A DNA stretch of 64,000 nt from Brugia malayi (Eukaryota > Nematoda > Chromadorea > Rhabditida > Onchocercidae): NCBI RefSeq assembly GCF_000002995.4, contig NW_025062479.1, positions 5,201,221-5,265,220 of the forward strand. The letters run 5' to 3'. Of this stretch, positions 13,720 through 25,453 are shown in pieces. The position numbers and the translations under genes are program-made. The notes beneath the pieces are model-generated. The model worked only from the letters and a program-made list of their open reading frames with translations, made no database searches and was not told the DNA's origin. Position 1 is the stretch's first letter; each line of letters opens with the position of its first letter.

Positions 13720-16498
13720 CTGAAATCACAAAATCATCACAGACAACTCCCAGACCTTACACTGTCTCTTCATTAGTAGAGATTATGTCAGTATTAAGAT
13801 TACCCGGATTTAAAAAAAAAAAAAAAACATAAGCTATTTTTTCTATTAAAGGAGAGCAAAATATTAGAAATTTGGCCCTGGAATTTTGATACTGTCGCCA
13901 CCAAATTTACTGAAAATAAGAATTGGAATATTGTGCCGTTTTCAAAATTATATATGAACAACTCGAAGAGAGAAATAAGGACAATAGTTACAGGAGTTGA
14001 TTCATACAGCAACATCACTACATTTATTAAGGACAACTCTTGTGATTCAGATCTTGCTTTTCACATTTTATGGAATTACAGTGCATACCAACAACGAAGA
14101 AGTGTCATGAAATTAAATAAATTCAAAGACCACAAGAGCAGGTGTAATACAGCGAATCTGTAAAATATATTCCTGATATGGATATAAGAAAGTAAAAAGT
14201 CTAAAAAAATCATGGAATAATAGGTAGGTTCCATACCGATGATGACTTGCTCTCTTCCACCTTATTTTTCTAAAGTGTGTGCTTTAAACAAACGACTCAC
14301 AGAAATATATTTCAATCATAAATGAAATGAAGCTTCTTCCACAAATGGTTTATGCGTACGCCAAGTGTCCAAGATCGAAAAGACTTAACCTTGTTAATAG
14401 AGGTCTTATCTGTGATTTACCTATCGGCCAACTCGATTTAATGTCGGTTTAATGTCAGATCGATCCGCTTGTGCGCAGAGCAGAAAGAACACCTTGACAG
14501 TAAATAGGTGAACAGTGTACTGCATTGGCCCGCTGAATATGACAGTTCATTAACTCACATCAAAAGTTACTAATCACTGAATCTTTCTGCACAGTGCTAT
14601 GAAATTGATGCGCTACCCCATACTTTTTGAATAACATGAAACAATACCAGACGTAGCAAATTTCTCACTTCTCCTGGTTCGGTGGAATTCTGAATAAACA
14701 TTTTTACTTGACCCAGGTGAAACACTCAGATGCCTGAAGCCTACGCTGTGCTTTGACAGCGTATTTTGAGAAAAGGTACAATCTTGAACTGAGCCTATGA
14801 GATGATAAACCAATTATCGCCGCGTCAATAAGGCATACCAAAAGTATAATTCACTATATTTCATAGAAAGTATGACTTTGGATGTACTTTGCACTTTAGA
14901 TGATTTCTTCATTCCCCCAGAACAAACAACGATGGTTATGTTACAATCACATAGCTAAATTCATGGGATAAAAAAAAGTCGTTCAGGAATTAAGAATCAA
15001 AAGAACTGAGGAGGACAAACGTAATTTCATCTCTTTTATACTATCATGTTACACAATACTAAGTATCCGCTATTTGCTCTTAGTCTAAAACACTGAAACC
15101 TTTTCTAGCACTTGCCTGTACGAATGCGTGAAATCACGGCATTGCAGTGCCTAGGATGCGTGATGCAATATCTCTGGCAAAATCTTCTTTTGTTGCACAG
15201 CAAACATAATGTTTCTCTAGCGATACAAGTTGAAATTGCGAAATCGTCTATAACTAGTACGACAAAATGACATGAATTCCTGAAATGAAAAATCACATTA
15301 AATGCAAAATAATACGTCCAAAGCAGTACTTCCTACGAGACAGTGTGGAAATACTTTCATCTATTACAATGAAAACTGAACTACTCTGGGTGAGCTAAGT
15401 GGCTTATTTATCTAGCTATCTACTTAGCAAATGCTCTTTAACGCCATTTGAATGCAACAGAGAATTGGAAATATCAAATAAATTCGTGGACCGAGCCTAA
15501 GAATTTAAAGATATGGGATGAGTTAAATCGGGATATATGGATGATCTGTGCTCGTTTTCGTTTGCTACATGAGATTTCGTTTCTACTTTTTAAAGTAGGT
15601 TAGCAAGATGAAAAAAGACTGGGAGACCTCTGTTTTGACATGATTTATCGTTTTAGAACACCTATATCTATATCATTTCATCAGATAAACCACCAAAAGT
15701 TCATTGGATTCATCGAAGTTTATATTCCATTCAAATCTAATCAGCGAACAAATGGCCATTATTCTTCGTTCAATCTCAAGATGTTACTTTGCAGTCACTT
15801 CTTATGTATCTCGATGTCACGTGGAGGTCAAGATATATAAAGATAGCATTTGGCATTCATACAATATTAAATCATTACTATTTAGGATGGGGAAATCAGG
15901 ACAGCTGTTTTGAACGTCGTGTTCCAAGCCGCTAGTAATGAAGATTTTATTATCATATTTGAAAATACATGAGGAGTATCCTTCAGTTTCCCGAAGATGA
16001 AGCTAAAACAGCACTTTTATCATTGGATACTTTGTAAGACAACATAGCGACAACACTGATGTAATTTTCTACTGGTTTTGAAAAAACCAAAAACAAAAAC
16101 GAATTCGCAAATTTCTATTTTGTCGCTCTAGTATTGTTATACGTAGATCTTTTCGTTTTTTTTTTTTTAATAGGTTCTGCAAATTGTGTGAATTGTAATG
16201 ATCATTGTGATAGTTAACAGAAACAGAAAAAATGAACGAAAAAAGAAAATTTGTTTCTAATAATTTGTAGTGGAAATTGTTCTCTTCTTACTATAAAGGC
16301 AAAGAGGAAGGATAAGGAAGTCTTTTATATTTTATTCATTTGTTATATATATTTTATTTCTATGTTTTGGTTTCTAGGTTTGTTTCGTAAAACTTGATTT
16401 CAAACACTTCTTCATCTGGGATTGATTTGAGGATTATGCCTTTTCTCGCTCGTCATTCAACTCTATAAAAGGATTTGGAAGCTCGTTGAATTTTTCAG

Positions 16499-17636
16499 AA
16501 TCTTCTATCCAAAAAAAAATGCATAAAACATGCGGGATCTATAGCGGACTCCGGAATTGTAATGTTGCGTCTTAGGTGAGTTATACCACATTAAAATGTC
16601 CTGGACAAAATGCATGAAATCAGCAGCGCAGAGATGAAACAAAAGTGTCTTACGGATAGGACAAACTATAACACTCATTACATTCTTAGCAGCAATTTGT
16701 TAAATTAAATTTACAATACGAAATTCTAGATAATTTCAACTTTTGTCAGATTTCTTGTTGGCACTGTACTCATTCAATCCATTGATGCATTAAATGCTGA
16801 AATATAATACTCCTCTTTACAAATTTTCAGATTAAAAACACGAACTTAAAAACTAGTATTCCAAAAGTGAATGTGACCGCTCTTTAATTAATGTTCTATT
16901 GTTTTATACCAATCATAAAGATTCGATGATAAATTATCGACCTGGCTACTGTAAAATAAGTTCCGAGATACTGTAGAATCAAGTGCGGATTAAGCATACA
17001 GTTATCCTAGATAATTGAATTAAATTGAATTTGCTGAAATTGAATCAGAATGCTTCTGGGACATTGCACCACCTTATTTTTGTTGAATGAGATCTGGAAA
17101 CCGAGAGATGCAGTGAAAGTGGCTGATGCGACACACATGGAAATAATGCGTAACGTCCTCGTAGAATCAAGCACCAAATATACCGCATGTGCTATTTCCT
17201 TAATATATTCTGTCTTGAAAGCATGTTCTACTCTAAAAGCTAACTGTCAACTGTAGCATGCGAAAGATTTAATTAAAGTTTGTTTCTTAGATTTGAGAGC
17301 AGTTTTGCACTTCTTACACCGCTTTCAAAGTTATCGTTTTTGCATTCTGCGTTATTCATGTCTTAAACATTGGTTCACTGGAAAATAATTGTTTTGCTGT
17401 TTTCCAGAAAAGAAATCATCCTTTGTTGAAATGTTGTAGCAGTCACTTTCTCCGCATTTCAGGAACTGAAATATATCGAAGAATTTATCAACTGTACTAA
17501 TGAAGATAATTTCGTAAATGAGTTGGCATACGAATTGTACACTCTTCGTTTAAAAGACTTTGAAACAGATTCTGATAAGAATCATGCAGAAACTGAAGAG
17601 ACATCACGCCCAAAATTCAGGAACCTCAAAAACTGA
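16499..17636 (+). CDS. Possible 3' end of an unrecognised gene (three exons)
   Basis: Three stretches with TTTCAG/TCAG acceptors and GT donors join without phase conflict: 16499-16575 (phase 0 to 2), 17049-17160 (1-base prefix, ending phase 0) and 17463-17636 (ending in TGA). The last exon is rich in charged residues, with ELKYIEEFINCTNEDNFVNE at its start and many E, D, K and N after it, which is unlike the hydrophobic noise frames around it. No family was recognised and no start exon was found. Frames of this length also arise by chance in AT-rich DNA, so it may be spurious. The T-rich plus strand to the right would fit a plus-strand transcription unit. Confidence 0.25.
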
Positions 17637-17828
17637 AATCTGTGTGCCTCAAATGGATGATGATTTTCAAGTGACGACATCACGTTTCAGTAATTGATTC
17701 TATTTTCATCAACAAGTGAATTGGTCCGGCTTGGAAAAGGTCAGGGAATCACTTTCATTTTCAAGAGCTTTAGTATCTGCGTAGTTTTTTCAATATTACT
17801 TCTTCATCCAGCATGTAAAACCGGCCTA

Positions 17829-17923
17829 TACCATAATATTTATCTTTTTGTTAAATCGTAATATTTATATCTTTGCGCTAAACCATAATATTTAAATTTT
17901 GGCTTAATCTTAATATTGGTTTT
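17829..17923. repeat. Imperfect tandem repeat, about 26-base unit, 3-4 copies
   Basis: Successive units share a core of the form CATAATATTTAT or CGTAATATTTAT followed by a T-rich spacer and TTA or CTA. Copies differ at several positions, so the array is old. It lies just 3' of the possible plus-strand gene. Confidence 0.6.
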
Positions 17924-20900
17924 GAAAACAAAAAGACTTCCGTCCAATATTTCTTTTTCTTCATTAAACAGATTTAATCTTTGGCTTGTTTTATTAATCT
18001 TCCTTTTCATGACTTATATTTTAATTAAGTGCACAGTCTTCGAGTATTTTAATAAATAATGTATCCCATACTAACAGAAGGGAAAGATAAAATTTCAAAT
18101 CGCGAATTACAAAGCTTTGCATAATGACTGCCTTGACAGTTTCCTTGACAGGACTGTTTTCTAAAAACCCTCAGAAGTGCTACCTTTCTGGAGTGCCTCA
18201 CTTTAAATGTAGATATATGTTCCAACTTTATCCATTTGTTTTTCATGAATGCAATCGGTGATGCAAAAAGCTGTACGTACCTCACTAGGTGTCATCAGTT
18301 GTTTTAATTTTCTATGAAACTGAGATCCTATTGAATGATTCTATCGTCCTTGTTAGCCTATTGGAAATATCTCCGATTGTTTAATTATCATTCTACCATC
18401 ACTTCTCTATCATCAAACATATTTGTTGATAACTTGGTTTCAGTTTATTTGAGTGATAAGCTGATGCTAAAACATTCAGCTTCGAAATTTGGCAAGTCTT
18501 AACTGACAACGATATTATTTTTTACCTCTTATTGGATTTGTGGAGAAATGAACATTTTTTCCATTTGTTTCAGCCATAATTATACCTTTGTAGCAGTATT
18601 ACACTTGTCATTTTCTTTCGATTTCCATTAAATAACTGCTGAAGTTCACTATAGAAGGATTTTTGTCACGACATTTTCGATTAAGCTTCACTTTACATTC
18701 TTTTCTACATTTCTTGCACAAAGTTATTCACCACGATTTGTGGTTGCATTCTGAGTTGAACAACCTTTTATCTTCTTCTGGAAGTAAGCGAACTTGATCG
18801 TAGCACATTACCAAATAATCTGCAGAACAAATCGCTTTTCACAAATGCTTCCACAATAATCTAATAAAATTTTATATTTCATAAATAAGATTATTATTAA
18901 TTCCAGTTGAAAATTGACTAACTTCATATTGATATTTTGCCGTCTATATCTATTATTGATTCTCTCATTATTCATGCCTCTTGCTTAAAATTTGCCTTTT
19001 ATCCCTTTAATCTCCTTTCTCTTTTGATTTGTTGTTTTCACCATAGCTTCTCTTATTCATTACAACTTCCATTTCCATTATTTATTTGTCTGTAGTTGAT
19101 TAATGCCTGTGCTTCGTAGGATTATTATCATCTCAGTATGTTCACTCAATTCAACACATGTAGAGTTTTATCAACTAGATTTTACCGTTGCGGGGTATAA
19201 GTCGTAAATTGCCGTTTCACAATATCTTTCTTTTTCTGTCACCTTCTGCTTTCATGTATAGAGCTATGACCATTATTTTTAGCATAATTGCCATTAATTC
19301 ATTCAAAATCGAGGACTATTTTCTCCGTGGTGAATTGCATTACTTTTGTAACTCTAACGTAAATTACTCATTAATTCAAATTATGGTGGCTCGTCTCTTT
19401 ATAATCTTTTTTCATAGCTTTTCAGAAGTAATAAGATTCAGCAAAGAAATTTAGCCAATGAGCAAAATTTTTTGTTTCATATGTGAAAGCAAAAGTCATC
19501 TTTTGGTTTGATGATTATTTCATCCGCTTTATGGTTTTATTGCATTTTTTGATGATAATCACTACTCATACTTATTGATTGAAGTTGAAATTATTGGATG
19601 AAAGTTTATTTTATGAAAGTAGTCTATTTTTTTAGTATATTGTTATTGCCCATGATGTATTAGCTAATATTAGCATATTATCAACACATAAATTTTTTGC
19701 ATTACTCTAAGTAGATGCATGTCGGTCAGATATTTCTCAATTGCTTTAATTAACTTAATTCAACTGCTCATTACCACAACTGGGACACATTCAAGTCTTC
19801 GAATCATAGAATTGTTTAATTCATCTATATCAGTAACCTAAATTTGCTTTCAATGTAAAGAATTTCATCATTGAGTAAGTATCACATATCATGATGTCTT
19901 TTCACCGCTTCATTAGACTTTTATTCAACTTCTGCATCGTCGTTGAATGCCACTTTTAATTTAATTGTAGTTTTTTGGCATAGTACAGTGTACTATTCAT
20001 TGTGTGTGTACTATTTCATTCAGTGTGTTAAGAACTAATTGAAACCTAAATTTGCTTTAAATGTAAAGGTTGTTTTAAATATAGTCTCCCTGAATATAGT
20101 CTCATAGATTTTCTGAGCCATTTATGCCACTTTAAATTGTTTTATAGCTAATTCATGACCACTTTCTTGCTTAGGAATGATTTCTATAAATTCTTTTTTT
20201 TTTTGATAAACTTTCTTTTCCATCTTGCTTGGGCGTTTCGGTTATACCGTTTTACTAAGTCTTTTATGATAGTATGCAACTAAGTCAAGCAGCAAAGCAA
20301 AATTTTTATATCATTTAATCGTTTGCTGCATATTGTATCATTATGAAGAGAAAATTTCTCCATAATGATACATTCCCTACTGTTACTGATTGGTTATCCT
20401 TTCTTGATTTCAATTTATTACCTTATTATGTAAATGTATAAAACTTCGTTATATTTGACACATTGTATTATACTCTATTATATTAAGAAAGTCTCAGTTG
20501 GTTTTCACATGATGACTGTTTTGCAATTCGTTTATTTTTCGAGCAGAATATTTCCAACTCCATTATTTTGGGGAGTTTTCCAAAAATTAAAATGTACCTG
20601 TGGTCTTTTTTCCACTATTCATAATTCCCGCAAAGAACAATTTTCTATTTTTATTTCTCGACGATGATGTTTCGATAATATCCACTTGTGAAGTTCCTCT
20701 TTAGGCACAATTTCTGTCGTAATTATACATCCCCTCTTTCAAATAGTTATCATAACTAACTCAGTCTGTAAATCTAGTCATTGTTGTTCTTCAAAAAACC
20801 TCATCTTTCACATAATTGTGTCAGCTAAGAGTTAGTTTTTGATAAGTACCAAACAATACTATTAGTGTATGCTACTCGTGATTTCAGAAAATTTGCCATC

Positions 20901-22461
20901 TTTTTTCCTCTTCCCATTTCAACGCTATACATTTATCACAAATCCTTTTTCTGCTTAATCCTTCTACAGAAGATATTTGTTGAATGAGTAGCCTCTGTTC
21001 AGATTATAGAGACTTTAACCCACTGAGTCGACGAATCCCTTCATCCATAAATTTTGCAGTAACAACTATTAATAATCAATAGTAATGTAGCATTGTAAGC
21101 CCCGAAATCATAGCTCTCACAACCATGATAAAATTCTCCGCTAGCACAACTGTCATAATACCTCAATTTCCTCGAATGCTTCAGTCGATTTTAAAATCAA
21201 ACAATTCCAGTTGATCTAGGTTATTTTAGTCTTGTGTAGAGCCACCAATTCAAAAATTCAGGAAAATGAACAAAGAAATGACAGGCAACCGTTCACCAAC
21301 AGAAGCGGTACTGGGAAGAAACACAAAATTACCGTCCTTATTGACCATCCGGAAAGAAAAATATTACAGACATCTGAGAACAACCAAAGATGAGATTGGT
21401 TACAAGCTCTTTGCCTACTTTTGCATTACATTCATGTTGAGCAATACCTGAGATAATGAACACTTTAATTAAATAAAGACAAATGTCAATCTTACTCCTA
21501 ATATCATGTTTCAGCACTTTATCTGATGGCAATAATAGCAAAACACAAAAGATTTGAATAAAATTTAATGAGAAAGTTTGTCAGTCATTAACAATTTACA
21601 AAGTGAAAGTTAAGAGCACGAAGTAAGATGTATATGCATAAGACACTACTAGAAGGGGTCATTTTTGCTCTGACCACATCGATGAGTGGTAATGCAACAA
21701 AATACTGATCAAAACAACTGGGCATTAATTTAAAAAAAAGGCTAAGGCAAATACAGCTCGAGTGCAATGACAAATTATATTTTCAATTATTTGCATGCAT
21801 GAATGGAACATAATGAAGGATTGTACAAATTGTACATCGTTATGCCATTAATGTTTTGAACTAACGATCTTTGAGCAAATAACACAGAAAACAATGGAAG
21901 TGACAAAACTGATAATGACTGCACTGAATTTCCAGAAAGTCTAAAATTGAGAATTTTACAAAAGATATTCGTAGCACACGACCTACGGTCTTGTTCTATT
22001 TTCGCAGCGCAGAACTATCCAATACACTTAAATAGTAACTCCGAGACCTCAAGCAAAACTACAAACACCCGAGATTATAACATAATGTCCTTTTGTTACT
22101 ACAAAATCTAACAAATAAAATAGGCATGTGCACATCGCGCTACTCTTATTGTAGTTATCACGAAAATAGAGTGTTACAATACAGAACTATAAATGACAAA
22201 CTGTTGCTCACAAATTCACGTCAATGAATAAATGCATTAAATTAAAGACAATTAATTTAATTTAAGCAAATCATGAAATAAGAAATGTTGAACTTCGCAA
22301 AAATTTTTTCCTTCCATGAGAAACAATATATTGAAGAAGTGGACTTGCTTACTGAATTAGTCGATGTTACCAATAATGAAGTATACATAAAGTTTTAGGA
22401 TACTCTGCATGTGCATTGTTCCATTGAAATTTCTACCACGATAGTATAAAAAAAAAGTAGC

Positions 22462-25453
22462 CTATGATTTATTTTTCAATTTCATCTTTTTCATTTGCAA
22501 CATTCGATAAAAGGGGTCGTAATTGATTGATCGTCTGAAAATAAACTAGCTTTTGTAAGCAACAAAAAACTTGATGAGATTTTTTCATTACTTTAGAAGA
22601 ATAAAATATGGAATGTAGGGAGATGCAACTTTAAATACCCATCTAATGCAATTAATTTCACATACCCAACAAACTTACTCAATAGCACTTATCCACTGGT
22701 TCATCTCCTCTTGCGAAAAAGCACACATTTTATAAGAAGTGTGCCGACCTACAACCATTCTTCCATCTGGTTCTGTTTTACAAGCTTTTATTACCTGAAA
22801 AAAAGAATTTAGATCTTTTCTAAAACGGTATGAACACGAAGATTAGCTAGAGACATGATTCCATGCGGCTCTTTCGCCTTTACATGAGGAAGCTAAAGTG
22901 ATACAGATAAGGATGGGGCCACCAGAATACCTTAAAATTTCGAAATGTCTAGGTTAAGAATGAAACACAGTTAAAATCATAAGTGAAAATATCATCATTA
23001 TTTCAAATGGCATAGAAAAACAGCGACCCAACACAGCACCCTTTCAAATAATGGATTCACTGAAACTTTACTATAAATGCAAACCTCACTGCTGTCGCTA
23101 TAAATTTCAAAACAATATGGTTTGCCTTTCTCTTCAACGGTCCGAACACGAACATTTTCTAGAGGTATGATTCCACGTGGCTCTTTCGCCTTTAATATAC
23201 CGTACTTAATTTATACCAGCCACTTCTTTAATGATTCCTAGCAAAATAACCCAACAGATGTTGTAATAACAAACATTTCAGTGTTCTGGAAAGAAATGAA
23301 ACTTAAAGGGGATTTCGCATTAATGTTACAGCTGTGAATCTCAGTTGCATGGTGAATTAGACGTCCGGTTATTCACTAGCGAAAGTAAATTTTTAGAGCT
23401 CCAAACATAAATTAGAAATCTTACCGTCGTATGTTCAAAATAATATAAACATTTTTCAGCCAAAATGAACCACCGCCTCTTCCATGATTTTAAAAACGGA
23501 CGTGTTGTGGCCAGTGAAGACGCTGAAAACGTAAACATTTCTCAGCTAAAATCAACCCACTGCCTCTTTTACGATTTCAAGGAAAGTGAGGGTCAAATTA
23601 ATACTTTTGCTTAGTCCATAACATTAAAGTACTGTAAGAAATTAAAGATAATGAATTACCTTGTTTCAACAACCATCCTTCCCGGTCAGGATTGAAGAAT
23701 GTATTATAAAATTCTCCATCGTCTGTTGGAAACTGGAACGGCTCAGTTCGGATAGATTCATAAATATTCTGAAATTCTAAGTTCCACCGTCAACAACTTA
23801 ATTTCATCTTTTTCATCCCTCATTGGAATTGAATTCTAAAAACCATTAAATCAGGCCAGTTCATGTGATGCATACAGCTATGCTCAGTTTTCTGAAACAG
23901 ATCTCGATAGCAACTGCTGAATTCTCGTCTAACCTATTTAATAAAGATATTAACAATATAAACCTCTAACAATTCTCTCGGAACATCTCTTCCTTCATCG
24001 ATACCATGATACATCGTTATAAAGCCATCAAGTGTTAATGGAGTTTTCACATTACGATTATGCAGTGCAGTGTTGAGCATTACGATTGCAAAACACAATA
24101 TGTAACAAGTATCTGTAACACAGTCCTACATAGCAGTACAACTTTCAACTGCTGATGAAACATGAGCACAAAATTATGCGAACGTTCCATGTGATCTGCG
24201 AAAAATTTTTCACAGTGTAGTGAAGCGAAAAAAAAAGAAACATTAAGTCAATTTCAAATGTCTTCGAAAAGCAAATAATTTTCGACTACAGTTTCATGGA
24301 AACAGATGTTACTCTGATATTTCGATGCATTAAGTTTCACAGAAGAAAAAGTTTTTTTTTTTCTCTCGAGGCGAGAGAAAGATCAAATATTAGAGAAATC
24401 ATCAATAAAGGAATGAAAAGCAGAATCACAAGCCGCAGATTACAATGAAAACCTTGTACAAATTTACAAGTTGTCCACCACACTTACCAACGCTAGAAAA
24501 AACTCCCGGGTTATTCGCACAATAACGTCGCGCAAAAGTATTAACCATACGATCAATTTTTTGGGATTCACCGGGTAAACGAAATGACCAAAAAAACTGT
24601 CTAAGTGCTTGCACCAAGATGAGGTCCGTAAAGTCATGCAGTTCGCAAAACTTCTCCAACACTTCCAGGTTGAACGGATTGTTTTCACCCAAATAATCGC
24701 CAACAGCACTTTTTCGTAAACCTAAAATCCTATGATAATGAGGAATAAAAATTATCTCATTTACATAAGGTGTCATTACGAATATGCTTTGCAAGTTCCT
24801 AAAACACTTTTGTTTTTCTGATTTCCAAGTTAGTATTGTAAGAATGTAAAAAGTAAGACAAATACCCAATAAAACTGAGTTTTTGATTACATTGATTTAT
24901 GTCCAGCAAGAAAAAAATTGAAAAGACAAACGACTTACCTTCCCCTTTGTAAAGGAACTCCGCAACCGATGCAGGCGAATTATGAACCAGGTTATGCTGA
25001 ATCATATATTCCATACCCTTTTTGGGATCTATATTGAAATTTTTCCGAGCTAAAGACATATGCCTTCCATTTGGGCTGTATCTGAAATTCATCCAGCAAA
25101 AAAATCCTTCTTATATGGAATGGAAAATGATCAATAAACCTTAAATAAAAACTAACTCTTCATCAGGAATGTCGATCGTTGCCAACTGCGCATTAATACC
25201 ATCCAGTTCTGATCGGATTTCCTGGAAGTACGAAATTTATGCATTTCTCAAGTTCTAGAAATTTGGTAATTGATGAGACAACTGCATTAAAAGAATTTAA
25301 GACAAAACGACTTCACAGATAACAAAGCCAAGAACAAAAAGGAAAACCGCGATTTACTTCAACATCTTCGTTAATTCCAGAACGACGTGCACGCAAGAAA
25401 GCGAGATCCTCTAATTCGGCCGGAGTGAGATCAGTGGTGTTAAAATAAGCCAT
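22462..25453 (-). CDS. grp-1: Cytohesin-type ARF guanine nucleotide exchange factor (Sec7 + PH)
   Basis: Activates ARF GTPases at membranes containing phosphoinositides. Ten exons join in phase: 25358-25453, 25157-25221, 24939-25081, 24488-24721, 23964-24112, 23660-23768, 23425-23522, 23085-23189, 22679-22794 and 22462-22534, giving 395 residues (human cytohesins are about 400). The start opens [20 protein letters not shown]. The N-terminal helix is followed by a Sec7 domain (about residues 65-245) with the glutamate finger in [13 protein letters not shown], Glu near residue 153. The PH domain (about 257-372) reads [42 protein letters not shown] and [12 protein letters not shown], and a short basic tail ends the protein. 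The PH beta1-beta2 loop is unusual ([16 protein letters not shown] instead of the family's short glycine loop), and decayed copies of two PH exons lie in the introns. Confidence 0.96.
22814..22882 (-). pseudogene. Decayed duplicate of cytohesin PH exon (copy of exon 23085-23189)
   Basis: On the minus strand this intronic stretch reads [18 protein letters not shown], then LEKI and a stop. It closely follows the real exon, which reads [20 protein letters not shown]. The acceptor-like AAAGGCG at its start is kept, but the st half of the exon is missing and a TAA follows. It lies just upstream of the acceptor of the next true exon (22679-22794). If ever spliced in it would end the protein within the PH domain. 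The homology is clear; any use as a poison exon is speculation. Confidence 0.75.
23530..23592 (-). pseudogene. Decayed duplicate of cytohesin PH exon (copy of exon 23425-23522)
   Basis: Directly upstream of the real exon, the minus strand repeats its KSWKRRW...LAEKCL coding region at roughly 80 percent by eye. The tryptophan codon has become TAA, a one-base insertion breaks the frame, and a second stop follows. The acceptor of the functional exon (AG at 23523-23524) lies immediately after this copy, so the functional exon seems to begin at the duplication junction. Confidence 0.75.

Larger units (their letters stand above)
13720..22461. other. Long gap, mostly without recognisable genes
   Basis: Nearly 9 kb lie between the R-SNARE and cytohesin genes. 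The only protein-like chain noticed is the low-confidence plus-strand set at 16499-17636. From about 17.65 to 21 kb the plus strand is strikingly rich in T, as in sense-strand introns of the neighbouring genes, but no exons were recognised there. An imperfect AT-rich tandem repeat lies at 17829-17923. Cytohesin 3' UTR should occupy the right end. Confidence 0.5.

Noticed and set aside
15440..16033. Protein-like plus-strand stretches upstream of the possible gene (for example FPEDEAKTALLSLDTL at 15987-16033 with splice sites)
   Set aside because: Their phases do not connect with the chain at 16499-17636, and runs of this length are expected by chance here.
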